Counted from the first letter of the stretch, positions 21,501 to 31,417 are shown. The stretch is DNA of 64,000 nt from Nitrosomonas oligotropha (GCF_009833085.1 NZ_QRBZ01000002.1:1-64000), one strand, 5' to 3'. The notes: generated by a model from the sequence alone, not told the origin. Numbers and translations: made by a program.

Positions 21501-22069
21501 CTGAAATTTATGTAAAAGGGTTGGATGAGCTGCAAAAATTTATGGATCAACTGCCTGCGAAGATGGAAGCGAACATCATGCGCGGCGCTCTACGTGCTGG
21601 CATGAGTGTTGTTAAAGATAAAGCCAAAATGAGCATTGAAAATCAGTCTGGCGAGTTGGCATCAGGATTGAGAGTTTATACAAGAATTCGAGAAGGCATT
21701 ATTAGGGCTTCACTTGTTACGGGTGGTTATCATGGTTATGTTGCGATGTGGGTTGAGTTCGGTACTCGCCCGCATTTGATAAAGGTTCAAGAAGAAGAGA
21801 AGAAAATAAATTATAGATTATCTGCAAAGCGTGGAGAGTTAGTCCGCGAATCCATGACGACTGTCAATCGCAGGGTTCTGATGATAGGAGGCAATTTTGT
21901 AGGACCTGTAATAAAGCACCCTGGCGCCAAACCGAAACCTTTTTTAAGGCCAGCGTTGGATACTGAAGGAACCAGAGCGATTGTGGCCGCCGGTAACTAT
22001 ATAAAAATGCGCCTTGAGAAAAAGCATGGCCTGGACACTTCAGGTATTGTTATCGAGGCTGAAGAATGA
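21497..22069 (+). CDS. HK97 gp10-family tail-head joining protein
   Basis: The 190 residues start MTEIYVKGLDELQKFMDQLP, followed by RGALRAGMSVVKDKAKMSI, the gp10 signature, and end KPFLRPALDTEGTRAIVAAG, also conserved. The middle part (about residues 65-135) is longer and more AT-rich at DNA level than the neighbouring genes, suggesting an acquired extension (KVQEEEKKINYRLSAKRGEL). It forms part of the neck or tail completion complex. It overlaps the next gene by 4 bases. Confidence 0.85.
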   Translation: MTEIYVKGLDELQKFMDQLPAKMEANIMRGALRAGMSVVKDKAKMSIENQSGELASGLRVYTRIREGIIRASLVTGGYHGYVAMWVEFGTRPHLIKVQEEEKKINYRLSAKRGELVRESMTTVNRRVLMIGGNFVGPVIKHPGAKPKPFLRPALDTEGTRAIVAAGNYIKMRLEKKHGLDTSGIVIEAEE

Positions 22070-22467
22070 GCGGTGTAGCCATCATCCGCAGCATACTGGT
22101 CAATGACGCCACGCTCACGACAGCAATACCGGCTGATCGCATTATGGCTGGCGTTGTGCCGATCGGCGCAGAACTTCCAGCGATATCGATCACGCAAGTG
22201 AGCGGAGTCAACTCGTTCAGGCCGGTTGGCGCGCCGGGATCATTAACCCGCGAGCGCGTGCAGGTGACCATTGAAGCGAATAAATACCCGCAGGTTAAAT
22301 CGGTCATGAAATTGGTTAAGGGTGCATTCAGCACTTATGCGCGCGGTACATATGCCGGTTTCAAATGTGATTCAGTGATTCCTGATAATGAAGGTCCGGA
22401 TTTGCGGGATCCGGAAACGGAGATTTGCTCGCAATCGCATGATTTCATCGTGAACTGGATTTCGTAA
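22066..22467 (+). CDS. Tail completion / terminator protein (DUF3168)
   Basis: The 133 residues fit the DUF3168/gp17 group: MSGVAIIRSILVNDATLTTA, the LPAISITQVSG motif and VQVTIEANKYPQVKSVMKLV. These proteins cap the growing tail tube and connect it to the head. The gene is the last of the connector operon and is followed by a terminator at 22492-22526. Confidence 0.8.
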   Translation: MSGVAIIRSILVNDATLTTAIPADRIMAGVVPIGAELPAISITQVSGVNSFRPVGAPGSLTRERVQVTIEANKYPQVKSVMKLVKGAFSTYARGTYAGFKCDSVIPDNEGPDLRDPETEICSQSHDFIVNWIS

Positions 22468-22491
22468 CAGATTAGATTTTTAGTTGTAGGC

Positions 22492-22526
22492 CCCGGCCAT
22501 TGTCGCAAGACATCGCCGGGTTTTTT
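22492..22526 (+). terminator. Terminator between connector and tail modules
   Basis: CCCGGC (22492-22497) and GCCGGG (22515-22520) close a longer stem around GTCGCAAGAC and are followed by T6. It separates head-connector from tail-tube transcription. Confidence 0.75.
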
Positions 22527-22565
22527 ATTTTTTGACGCCGCGAGGCGATTGAGGGGTACAAACAA

Positions 22566-23030
22566 ATGCCAGGACGTACATCAGTAATATCGATCAGCGG
22601 CGCAACGCTATCACTCAGCGCAGGATTGCCTGCCACATACGACGCCGCGGGATATGGCGCCACAACCATCACGTGGACAGCGGTGGGCGAAATAGAAACC
22701 TATGGCAATCACGGCGTAAAAGCGAATATCGGTACGCACACGCCAGTCGACACGGCTGTTGTGGCAAAGGTTAAGGGCTCTAAAGATTACGGCAGCATGC
22801 AGCTTGTAATTGGTTCTATTCCTAGCAACACGGGGCAGGCGCTGTTGAATACTGCGTCCGAATCGAATAATCACTACAGCATAAAAATGGCCTATCCGGA
22901 TGGTGAGATCCACTACATGGATGCCCTGGTTTCGTCATTTGAATATCAAGACGGGTCGGTGAACGACTTGAGCAAAGTAGCAGTGAGTCTCGAAATCTGC
23001 AAGAAACCGGTGATCGTTCCAGCATCTTAA
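22566..23030 (+). CDS. Major tail tube protein
   Basis: This 154-aa protein has the usual tail-tube pattern: SVISISGATLSLSAGLPATY, WTAVGEIETYGNHGVKAN and the late beta hairpin YPDGEIHYMDALVSSFEYQD followed by VAVSLEICKKPV. It polymerises into the inner tube through which DNA leaves. The position between tail terminator and tail chaperones fits. A 111-base gap with hairpins follows before the chaperone gene. Confidence 0.85.
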   Translation: MPGRTSVISISGATLSLSAGLPATYDAAGYGATTITWTAVGEIETYGNHGVKANIGTHTPVDTAVVAKVKGSKDYGSMQLVIGSIPSNTGQALLNTASESNNHYSIKMAYPDGEIHYMDALVSSFEYQDGSVNDLSKVAVSLEICKKPVIVPAS

Positions 23031-23141
23031 TAGTTTGGCGTGCTAACCCACGCAACCCGGCACCGGCCGGCCTGTGTCTTCCTATCCGTGGGAAGCGCAG
23101 GCTGGCACGGGCATCTTTAAATCTCACGGAGAGGAAATAAC

Positions 23142-23552
23142 ATGGATATCAGAAAATTTGCCGTTTCGCCAACCTCAGAACTGCACCTGCGCGATGCGAA
23201 CGATGAACTTATGTACGCGGATGAAGAAAAAACCAAGCCGATCACCGTGAATCTGTACGGCCCCGGCTCAAAAGAATACGCCCGGGCTCAGGCAGCGCAG
23301 AGCAACCGCATGGTTGACAAGCTGAAACGCAAAGGCAAAACCGAACAATCAGCCGAACAGCGCGCCGCTGAGTCGGCCCAGTTCCTCAGTGACTGCACCG
23401 AAAGCTGGGACAACTTGGAATACGGTGAACTGACCGGTAGAGAACTGTCAATTGCCGTGTATTCCGATATCACCATCGGTTTCATCGCCGATCAGGTGGT
23501 AAAGCACATCAGCGACTGGGTTAATTTTACCAAGCCCTCTACGACGAACTAG
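23142..23552 (+). CDS. Tail assembly chaperone (gpG-like)
   Basis: This 136-aa chaperone has the start FAVSPTSELHLRDANDELMY, a charged middle (DKLKRKGKTEQSAEQRAAES) and a C-terminal ISDWVNF. It binds the tape measure during tail assembly. The AGAGGAAATAAC ribosome-binding site is strong. The next open frame is in the -1 frame and fits a gpT-like part, so ribosomes probably slip near TTTT at 23525-23528 to make a longer G-T product. The -1 frame has a stop at 23522-23524, so the slip must occur between 23525 and the TAG at 23550. Confidence 0.8.
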   Translation: MDIRKFAVSPTSELHLRDANDELMYADEEKTKPITVNLYGPGSKEYARAQAAQSNRMVDKLKRKGKTEQSAEQRAAESAQFLSDCTESWDNLEYGELTGRELSIAVYSDITIGFIADQVVKHISDWVNFTKPSTTN

Positions 23553-23962
23553 AACTATTCGTCAAACATTTGGCATGGCTCAACGCCGTGCCGGATGAAG
23601 AGGGCGGAAAGAACAAACTATCGCGGCGCGAAGAGTTTGAGAAAAACAAACTGGATGTCGAAATGCCGGAATGCGATGCGCAGTACGTCATCAATCACCT
23701 GTTCGATATCGGCATCACGCTAGGTGATCAAGCAACAACACACGGCGAAATCGACAGCTACCAGCGCAACACCGGGATCGAGCTAAACACCTGGGAAATA
23801 CTCACCATCAAGCGTTTGTCCGAAACCTATTTGAGCGAATCGTACAAAGCGCGCGAACCTAATGCTGCAACACCGTGGATTGAAGCACCGTACTACATGA
23901 CCGGCGCATATAGAAACGCAATGCGCTCCAAAGCATCGATCAGGAAACTGGCGGAAATATAA
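23528..23962 (+). CDS. Tail chaperone extension (gpT-like), -1 frameshift product
   Basis: After the slip the frame continues YQALYDELELFVKHLAWLNA and runs 144 codons, giving a fusion of about 273 aa with the gpG part. The region contains EMPECDAQYVINHLFDIGIT and WIEAPYYMTGAYRN. An ATG at 23570 could start it independently, but it has no convincing ribosome-binding site and would drop the coherent helix before it. In lambda-like phages the G-T fusion is made in a fixed small ratio. It lies directly before the tape measure gene. Confidence 0.7.
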   Translation, partial: YQALYDELELFVKHLAWLNAVPDEEGGKNKLSRREEFEKNKLDVEMPECDAQYVINHLFDIGITLGDQATTHGEIDSYQRNTGIELNTWEILTIKRLSETYLSESYKAREPNAATPWIEAPYYMTGAYRNAMRSKASIRKLAEI

Positions 23963-23963
23963 A

Positions 23964-26900
23964 ATGATCGCAGGGCAACTTGAAATCCAACTGATGGCCA
24001 ACATGGCGCGCCTAGTATCCGATATGGATCGGGCCAAGCGCACCGTGGGCAATGCTGTGGACACGATGAATAAAGTCCTGGGTACCATCGGCGTTGGCTT
24101 GAGTCTTGCCGGTATCGCGTCGCTGGTGAAAGGTGTGGCGGATGTAGGAGACAAGCTCAACGACCTGCGCAAGATCACCGGCATGACTGTCAACGAGCTT
24201 GGCGGATTGGACAAAATGGCCAAGCTGAACGGTAGCGATCTGGATACCGTGGCTAAAGCGGTCGGTATCATGTCGAAAAACATGTCCGCTGGGGAGCGTG
24301 TTTTCAGCCTGATGGGTATCACCATTAAGGACACGAACGGTAAGCTGCGCGACTCGAATCAAGTTTTTCTGGAAGTGGCGGACAAGTTCTCACGCTATCA
24401 GGATGGTGCGGCAAAATCGGCATTGGCCAATGAATTGTTCGGTAAAGGCGGGCGCGATCTGATCCCGTTACTGGATGAAGGACGGGCAAAGCTTGAAGAA
24501 GCAGCGGAAGCGCATCGTAAGTATTCCGGTTTCACGGATGAATCTGCCCAGGAATCGGATAGATTCAACGATACCATCGAGATGCTTAAAGGGAGGGTAT
24601 CTTCCCTCGGGAATAACTTTGTCGTCGGTTTGCTTCCGGCTCTCAGCGATGTCGGATCAGCTTTTTTGCAAACGACAAGCTATGCCAATGCCTTCAACAA
24701 AGCGGGGGAGTATGCCGGTATCGCGTTCAAGATGCTGACTATCGGCGCAGTCACGTCGTACAATGTATTGCTATCTTTCGGTACTGCGATCGATGGAATA
24801 ATCAAGCAAGTCGTCGCGCTGACAAATCTCGATCTCAGGAAAGCGATTGAAATCGGCAACGATTATTTTGCAAAGATCGACAATAATGCAAAAGCTACAG
24901 CTGAATTCGTTCGAACGATAAAGTACGGCGATCAAGCCCTGCAAGATGCTGCGGAAAGTCAGAGAGAACTGAACAATCAGCAATTGCTCGCTCCGCCCAC
25001 ACTCGAGAAAATTGCCGCCGCGCAAAAAGAAACCGTCACTGAAGCGCAGCGCTTTATCGATGCGCTGCAGAAAGAAGCGCGCGAAACCGGCATCACCGGC
25101 ACGGCATTGACGCGCCTACGAGCTGAGTATTTAGGCGTATCCGATGCGGCCGAAGCCTACATCCAGGAGATCGAACGTAAGAACCGGGCGGCCCGGATCG
25201 AGGAAATGAACACGCAACAGATCGTAAAAAATCTCGAGCGTTACAAAAAACTCACCGAAGAAACACAAACCGCGCAAGAGAAATATCAGGATCAGGTCAA
25301 GTACATCAACGAAGCGCGCAACGCTACCGATGGCACCGCCATCAGTCAGGAGACTTACAACCGCGCGCTGCAAAAAGCACAGGAAGAATTTAAAAAAGCG
25401 GGCGAAACAGGCAAGACCGCGATGAATGACCTGGATCAGTACACCATCCAGGCCGCACGGAATATCCAGAATGCATTCGCAAACTTCCTGTTTGACCCGT
25501 TCCAGGATGGTGTAAAAGGCATGCTGGGAAATTTTCTGAATGCCATCCGCCGCATGGTTGCCGAAGTTGCAGCCTCAAGGATCGCAAATGCAATCGGGCT
25601 GAATGGCTTGCTGGGCATCGGTGGAACAGCAGCGGCAGGAGCTGCGGGAACCGGTTCCGGTGGCGGCCTGAATCTGCTCAATATCGCCAGCCTTGGGTCA
25701 AGCGTCATGTCTGGAATCCGTGGCGGTTTTGGCATCCCTGGTTTCATAGGTAACATGGGCATGTCATTGCCTGGTTCTGTCGGTTCATTCTTTGGCGGGA
25801 TGGCTGGAAAAACTGCAACGCAAGCAGCTGCCGAAGCCGGTGCGATGGCGTTGTGGGGAAGCTCAGGCGCCACTGCTGGAATTGCATCTGGTATGGGGGC
25901 GGGTCTTGCGGCTGCCGCTGGCCCGTTAATGGTGGCTTTTGCGGCAACACAAGCATTTAAGATGCTGGCCGGTGATAAGCGGATGGGCGGTGGATTCGGA
26001 AAGTTCATGAATACAATCGGCGACATTCCTATTTTAGGTGATTTCATTCCGGTTGTGCCATTGCTTAACAGTCTCTTCGGGCGCGGCCCACTGAAACAGC
26101 AAGGAACTCTGCTTCAAGGGCAGATCGGCGCGGAAGGTTTTGAATCCGGAATGCTGCAAACTAGATTTAAAGCTAAGGGTGGTTTGTTTAGATCCGACAA
26201 AATAGACTTTGCGCGCGTTGATGCAATGACCGGTGAAACCTGGACAGATAACCGCAAGCTGCAAGGTTTTGCGGATGATCTGGCCAAAGCAGCGCAGGAA
26301 GTATTCGGCCTGATCAACGACACCACTAGTAAAACCAGCGCCAGCCTGCGGGAGATCGGTAAAGACCTGGGACTAAGTACTGAAGGCATAGATAAATTTG
26401 GCTACTCAATCAATATCCTGTCCGATAAAGGCAAGATGCTGACAGAGGAGCAGATCGGTAAGGAGATCGAAAACATCACCGATGGCCTCGCACGCAGTCT
26501 GTTGCCGCAAGTGGATGAACTAGCCAAACGCGGTGAAACCGCCCTGCAAACAGTCAGCCGCCTGGGCACAGAGTTCACTAGCCTGGTCGATGCTGCATCA
26601 TTAATTCTCGGCAAATCCTCTGCGGATGCGCGGGCGATGATCAGCGGCACCAGTTTCGCAGGCCGCACGGCATTTGTCGATGCTGCTGGTGGTACGGATG
26701 CGCTCGGGCAGAAAGCCGCGTTCTTTTCGCAGAATTTTTTCACGTCGACCGAACTGCTGACACAATCGCAAGCGCGTCTTGATGAACAGCTGCAATCACT
26801 TGGGCTTTCATCCGATCTCACAAAGGATCAGTTCAGGGGCCTGGTGCAATCGTTCGGTCAGGTTGGCGGGATTTCCGAAGACCTGCTGCAATCGCTTCTG

Positions 26901-28190
26901 AATCTCGCGCCTGCGTTTGTTTCGGTGCGCGCGGCGGAAGAGCAATTGGCAGAACAGCAGCGCCAGCAAGCCGCGCAGGTGCAACAGCAGCGCCTCGGAC
27001 TGGAAACGCAACTGCTGCAGTTGCAGGGCAACACCGTCGAACTGCGCCGCCGCGAATTGGAAGCGCTTGATCCTGCGAACCGCGCACTGCAAGAAAACAT
27101 ATTTGCGCTGATCGATCAGCAGGCCGCCGCGCAATCGTCTGCCGAAGCAATTAAAAATAGCCTCTCCGATGCATTCACGGTGCTGCAAAGATCGGTGGCG
27201 CAGGAAAAAACCCGCATCACCGATGCATACAACAAAGCCATCGCGGAATCGCAGAAACATATCGATGATGTAACCGGATCGATATCCAAACTCAAAAGCC
27301 TGTCCGATGCGCTGAAATCAACAACCGATGCGCTGCGGCCTATCGGATTAATGCAGGCGCGCGCGCAAATACAGGATGCGATTGCCAACGCTAAAAACGG
27401 AATCTTCCCGGATGCCGCCGGTATCGGCCAAGCGCTGTCAGCATTGAGCAATCAAAATACGGATAGATTCGCGTCGAGATTCGATTTTCTATCGAGCCGC
27501 GCGCAATCGGCTGGGCTTGTGGATCAGCTGGGTGCGTTGACCGCAAATAAAATGACCGACGAACAGCGCATGCTAGAAACGCTGCAATCCAGCAAAGACG
27601 CTCTCACCGATGGATTTAACGTGCAGATAGCCCAGCTTGACGGCCTGATCACCAGCGCGCAGCAGCAAATCGACATCATGAACGGTACTTACTTTGCGAT
27701 CAAATCGGTGGGTGATGCGATTGGGGATTTGAACAGAGCGCTGTTACAGGCAGGTGCTGGCACCATCGGCGATGGCCATGTATCCGGCAACCCGGCCATC
27801 AGCAACCAGGCGATTGCCGATTATTTCAAATCAGCCAGAACGCCGGATGAGATTTTCCGCGATGTATCAAAGTACGGTGTCAGCTCGTCGCAGATCATGG
27901 GTGCAACCGGATACACGCAAGAGCAAGTGGACAAATTCTTCGCAGACAATCCACGCATTCCGCGCTTTGCCACCGGATCGTCATACGTTCCGCGCACCGG
28001 CCCGGCCATCGTGCACCAGGGTGAGCGGATCATAAACCCGCAGCAGAACGGTGACATTGTCGATTCGCTGAAAACGGTTGCGCGCAAAACAGAAGAGAAT
28101 ACCAATGCAATCAACAATCTATACCGGCTAGTGCGGAATACAGTGCAGGAAACAACTACTGGTTTCGCGTTAACGACAACCCCAGCATGA
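23964..28190 (+). CDS. Tail tape measure protein
   Basis: At 1408 aa this is the longest gene of the phage, as expected for the ruler of a long non-contractile tail. The N-terminus (IQLMANMARLVSDMDRAKRT) and the region NELFGKGGRDLIPLLDEGRA are typical of the family. A Gly/Ala-rich hydrophobic zone at about residues 545-680 could insert in the membrane during DNA entry. Long coiled coils follow, notably a Gln/Arg-rich stretch at about 985-1040. PRTGPAIVHQGERIINPQQN near the C-terminus is a frequent ending. It overlaps the next gene by 4 bases. Confidence 0.9.
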   Translation: MIAGQLEIQLMANMARLVSDMDRAKRTVGNAVDTMNKVLGTIGVGLSLAGIASLVKGVADVGDKLNDLRKITGMTVNELGGLDKMAKLNGSDLDTVAKAVGIMSKNMSAGERVFSLMGITIKDTNGKLRDSNQVFLEVADKFSRYQDGAAKSALANELFGKGGRDLIPLLDEGRAKLEEAAEAHRKYSGFTDESAQESDRFNDTIEMLKGRVSSLGNNFVVGLLPALSDVGSAFLQTTSYANAFNKAGEYAGIAFKMLTIGAVTSYNVLLSFGTAIDGIIKQVVALTNLDLRKAIEIGNDYFAKIDNNAKATAEFVRTIKYGDQALQDAAESQRELNNQQLLAPPTLEKIAAAQKETVTEAQRFIDALQKEARETGITGTALTRLRAEYLGVSDAAEAYIQEIERKNRAARIEEMNTQQIVKNLERYKKLTEETQTAQEKYQDQVKYINEARNATDGTAISQETYNRALQKAQEEFKKAGETGKTAMNDLDQYTIQAARNIQNAFANFLFDPFQDGVKGMLGNFLNAIRRMVAEVAASRIANAIGLNGLLGIGGTAAAGAAGTGSGGGLNLLNIASLGSSVMSGIRGGFGIPGFIGNMGMSLPGSVGSFFGGMAGKTATQAAAEAGAMALWGSSGATAGIASGMGAGLAAAAGPLMVAFAATQAFKMLAGDKRMGGGFGKFMNTIGDIPILGDFIPVVPLLNSLFGRGPLKQQGTLLQGQIGAEGFESGMLQTRFKAKGGLFRSDKIDFARVDAMTGETWTDNRKLQGFADDLAKAAQEVFGLINDTTSKTSASLREIGKDLGLSTEGIDKFGYSINILSDKGKMLTEEQIGKEIENITDGLARSLLPQVDELAKRGETALQTVSRLGTEFTSLVDAASLILGKSSADARAMISGTSFAGRTAFVDAAGGTDALGQKAAFFSQNFFTSTELLTQSQARLDEQLQSLGLSSDLTKDQFRGLVQSFGQVGGISEDLLQSLLNLAPAFVSVRAAEEQLAEQQRQQAAQVQQQRLGLETQLLQLQGNTVELRRRELEALDPANRALQENIFALIDQQAAAQSSAEAIKNSLSDAFTVLQRSVAQEKTRITDAYNKAIAESQKHIDDVTGSISKLKSLSDALKSTTDALRPIGLMQARAQIQDAIANAKNGIFPDAAGIGQALSALSNQNTDRFASRFDFLSSRAQSAGLVDQLGALTANKMTDEQRMLETLQSSKDALTDGFNVQIAQLDGLITSAQQQIDIMNGTYFAIKSVGDAIGDLNRALLQAGAGTIGDGHVSGNPAISNQAIADYFKSARTPDEIFRDVSKYGVSSSQIMGATGYTQEQVDKFFADNPRIPRFATGSSYVPRTGPAIVHQGERIINPQQNGDIVDSLKTVARKTEENTNAINNLYRLVRNTVQETTTGFALTTTPA

Positions 28191-29122
28191 TAACCGGCCG
28201 CCCGATCAAAATCAGCGACGCGCAGATCGTATCATCCAGCGTGTCGTATCCGTCTACCGGTGAAACGGCCTGGGTAACGGCAACCGCTTACGCCGTGGGC
28301 GAAACCGTTTCTTACCTGATCGATGCCACTTATCACAAATTCCAGTGCATTCAGGCGCACACCAGTGGCCCTACTAATCTGCCGGAAGCGTTTCCGGATG
28401 ACGAAACCAATGGTTATTGGATCGACCTGGGCGCGGTGAATAAATACGCGCCATTCCAGATCGACCGAAACACGCAGAATAACGCGCCATCGCCGTACGT
28501 TGTGGAGATCAATCCAGGTGAGCGTTTCACCGCAGTGGCATTGGGCAACGTGATCGCGGATGAAGTTACCATCGAAGTGTTAAATGAATCGGATGAGGTT
28601 GTAACAACCGACACCAAAACATTGCTGGTGCGCGATATCTACAGTTGGTACGACTGGCTCTACCAGCGCCATCGGCAGATCACGAAAACCATATTTTCCG
28701 GATTGCCTGCGGTCAGTTCGTACCGCTTCCGGTTGACGTTTACCAGGGCTGCTGGGTATGTGCGGGTAGGGCAAATCATCCCGGCGGTGGCATTCGATAT
28801 CGGGCAAGCGCAGTACGCTGCCACAGTGAAACGTGAGAATTTCTCCACATTCGTTCGTGATTTCGACGGTGAAGCAAAAATCAAACGCCGCCGCAACATA
28901 CCGAACATATCACTGCAATTGATGCAAGATAAAAGCAGATTGGACGGTATTAAAAACATTATTGACGATCTCAACAGCGAAGTGACTTTTTGGTCTGGCA
29001 TCGTCAGAACAACCGACGGATATTTTGAAAGCCTCTTTGCAATCGGCCTGTACAAAGATTATTCCTACTCGCTGGCGTATCCCCTTAATGTACTCGCAAA
29101 CATTGAAATACAGGAACTATAA
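28187..29122 (+). CDS. Distal tail protein with carbohydrate-binding-like module
   Basis: The 311-aa tail-tip protein follows the tape measure by ATGA overlap. Near residues 27-80 a segment AWVTATAYAVGETVSY followed by FQCIQAHTSGPTNLPEAF resembles a chitin-binding type 5/12 carbohydrate module. The C-terminal part (NIEIQEL ending, IDDLNSEVTFWSGIVRTTDG) resembles tail-hub proteins. It may be the hub that replaces the usual lambda M/L/K/I/J set, which is absent. Assignment is by position and module only. Confidence 0.6.
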   Translation: MITGRPIKISDAQIVSSSVSYPSTGETAWVTATAYAVGETVSYLIDATYHKFQCIQAHTSGPTNLPEAFPDDETNGYWIDLGAVNKYAPFQIDRNTQNNAPSPYVVEINPGERFTAVALGNVIADEVTIEVLNESDEVVTTDTKTLLVRDIYSWYDWLYQRHRQITKTIFSGLPAVSSYRFRLTFTRAAGYVRVGQIIPAVAFDIGQAQYAATVKRENFSTFVRDFDGEAKIKRRRNIPNISLQLMQDKSRLDGIKNIIDDLNSEVTFWSGIVRTTDGYFESLFAIGLYKDYSYSLAYPLNVLANIEIQEL

Positions 29123-30838
29123 ATGGCAATAGACTTAATAACGGCAAACCCGGATGAGAACAACCCGGACACGATTGCGGTTGAAATAGACCTGTTCGTG
29201 CAGCAGTTGAAGGGATCGATCCCGCAATATAACGCGCAGTTTGCCGCCGTCAATGCCGCTGTCGCCGCCGCCGAATCAGCAGTTTCCGCACTGGCAAACA
29301 CCGTATGGGTATCCGGTACAAGCTACACCGCCGGTGTGGTGCGCTACAGCCCAATTGATTTTTTAAACTACCGCCGCAAAACAAACGGGGCGGGGACAAC
29401 AGACCCCAGCCAAGACCCCACAAACTGGGAATTGCAAACCAGCACCAGCCTGGGCGGATCGGAAACAACGACAAGTGCGATAGACATCACGCTGACATTT
29501 ACCAGCGCGCGATTGCAGATCATCAACATGACCGCTGCGGGGAAAAAGGTCACGAATCCGCCAGCGTCAACACTCAAAAAAGGCACGCCGGTTTTTGTGT
29601 ACAAAAATGACGGTGCGTATCGGTTCTCGGTGCATAAAAACGGCGGCGGTTTTATTTGCTACGTTAATCCCGGACAGGTCGTTGCCGTGCATTGTTCGGA
29701 TACCAGCTCATCTGCCGGTGTCTGGCAAGTCAGCGGGGAGGATATCGAGCAAGTTTATAGCGGCAACAATGCCGAAGTGCTCAATGCCGTTGATTCGCGT
29801 TATCTGGCCGTGGCAATGCTGTCTGCCACGCAGGCGATCTGCGCGTTTGCCGATAACGTCACCGGCTACCCGAATGCGGTTGTGCTCAATTACGGATCAG
29901 CATCCGGAACCCCGGCGCAGATCACCAACGAGGCGGCCGTTGATATCAGCATCGCGGCGCAAACAAATAATCAGGCCACCGTGGTTTATAAAATGTCAAC
30001 TGGCGTGACCAAAGCCGTGGTGCTGGATATCTCATCCTCAACGTTCACGCCCGGCACTGTACGGCAGATCGACGGCGGGACAACCGGGCGCGGCACGTCT
30101 GTCGATGCGCTGTCATCAACGCAGCTGCTGGCGGTGTATTACGGCGCATCCGGCGGCGTGCCGAAAATGCGCGTGCTGGATATTGCCTCGAGCGTAATCA
30201 CGGAATCGGCAGAGGTTACAGCGGACGGAACTAATGGATCAGGCCTGTATCTGCGCATCAGGAAAGTATCAAGCAGCAAAGCGCTGCTGATATTCCTTGA
30301 TAACACCAATAAGAAAATGCAATGCAGATTGATATCGATCACGGGATCCATCCCAGCACAAACAGGCAGCCTGCTGGATTTAACCAGTGTTCTGCCTGGC
30401 TCGCTCGCAAATAAACAATTCGGCATGGCCGTATTGTCAACGACGCGCGCGGTGGCTGTAACTGCGGTAGATCGCACGTATTGCGATTTTGTCGTGTCGC
30501 TGCTGGATATTTCAGGATCAAGCCCGGTACTGCTGCGCAGCCGTGTATTTAACGTTGGTGTTACTGCAACCGTGCACGCTACGGCTACAAAACTCGATGC
30601 AAATAGCTTGTACGTGACATGGACCGGCGGCTACAGCAACGGTGTGGATGGCGTACGCATCGCAATCACGGCTGACGATAATATTTTGCTCGGGGAAATC
30701 TCTGAAAACGTAGAGCCGGGCGTGACGGCAGCAGGGTTTTACGTAGCCTGTGCGGGACTCGACAGCGGACATGTGATGCAGGTTGTGCGCAACGCTAACA
30801 CTTACCTAAGCGCCAGAACGCTCGAACTGGCATCGTAA
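29123..30838 (+). CDS. Putative tail fibre / receptor-binding protein
   Basis: This 571-aa protein has an N-terminal helical part (QYNAQFAAVNAAVAAAESAV) that could trimerise. A second CBM5/12-like module lies at about residues 60-105 (VWVSGTSYTAGVVRYSPIDF). A long repetitive beta region (about 215-565), with units such as SRYLAVAMLSATQAICAFAD recurring about every 50 residues, resembles a beta-propeller. It starts directly at the stop of the previous gene. It is likely to contact the host surface. Confidence 0.6.
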   Translation: MAIDLITANPDENNPDTIAVEIDLFVQQLKGSIPQYNAQFAAVNAAVAAAESAVSALANTVWVSGTSYTAGVVRYSPIDFLNYRRKTNGAGTTDPSQDPTNWELQTSTSLGGSETTTSAIDITLTFTSARLQIINMTAAGKKVTNPPASTLKKGTPVFVYKNDGAYRFSVHKNGGGFICYVNPGQVVAVHCSDTSSSAGVWQVSGEDIEQVYSGNNAEVLNAVDSRYLAVAMLSATQAICAFADNVTGYPNAVVLNYGSASGTPAQITNEAAVDISIAAQTNNQATVVYKMSTGVTKAVVLDISSSTFTPGTVRQIDGGTTGRGTSVDALSSTQLLAVYYGASGGVPKMRVLDIASSVITESAEVTADGTNGSGLYLRIRKVSSSKALLIFLDNTNKKMQCRLISITGSIPAQTGSLLDLTSVLPGSLANKQFGMAVLSTTRAVAVTAVDRTYCDFVVSLLDISGSSPVLLRSRVFNVGVTATVHATATKLDANSLYVTWTGGYSNGVDGVRIAITADDNILLGEISENVEPGVTAAGFYVACAGLDSGHVMQVVRNANTYLSARTLELAS

Positions 30839-30839
30839 G

Positions 30840-31400
30840 ATGAAGATCATCAAACGCAGAGCTGATAACGTGGTTTTGTTTGCCGGGAATGATTTGGTTC
30901 TCGACGAACAAGGATTGCGCGGCGCTGGGTGGACTTTCCGCAGCAACATAGACCCTAACGAGCTGGTGCTGGAAGAAGCCGCCGAAATTCCGGAAGGTTT
31001 TACCGGTGGCGGCTGGGCCTACGCGGATGGCGTTTGGACGATCAACGCCCTGGGCGAACAAGCGCTGCTATCGGGGAAACGCGCGGAAAAAATAGCCGAA
31101 CTGGAAGCCGCGCGCCTGGCGATGGAATACTCAAACCTTGAGCACGCTGGGCAAACATGGGCTACGGACAAAGACTCTCGGGCATTACTCGCGGAAGTCC
31201 TAGCACCGGGCAGCGTGCGCCCTGGCGCGTACTGGCGCGACATATCCGGCGCTGAGCACGTAATGACATACGCGGAAATGCAGGCGCTTGGCCGCGCGAT
31301 ATCGGATCGCGGCTACGATGCGGATGAAACGCTGAAAGCAAAAATAACAGCCGTCAACGCAGCAACGACAGCGGCAGAAATCGAAGCAATCACTTGGTAA
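30840..31400 (+). CDS. Tail fibre assembly-like protein (DUF4376-like)
   Basis: The 186 residues begin MKIIKRRADNVVLFAGNDLV and pass through WAYADGVWTINALGEQALLS. They end with a helical region (YAEMQALGRAISDRGYDADE) that matches DUF4376 domains in phage tail proteins. It lies after the fibre gene and may act as fibre chaperone or minor tail-tip subunit. The start is 1 base after the previous stop, so the genes are in one operon. Confidence 0.65.
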   Translation: MKIIKRRADNVVLFAGNDLVLDEQGLRGAGWTFRSNIDPNELVLEEAAEIPEGFTGGGWAYADGVWTINALGEQALLSGKRAEKIAELEAARLAMEYSNLEHAGQTWATDKDSRALLAEVLAPGSVRPGAYWRDISGAEHVMTYAEMQALGRAISDRGYDADETLKAKITAVNAATTAAEIEAITW

Positions 31401-31417
31401 CCCCAACGGAGGAACGC

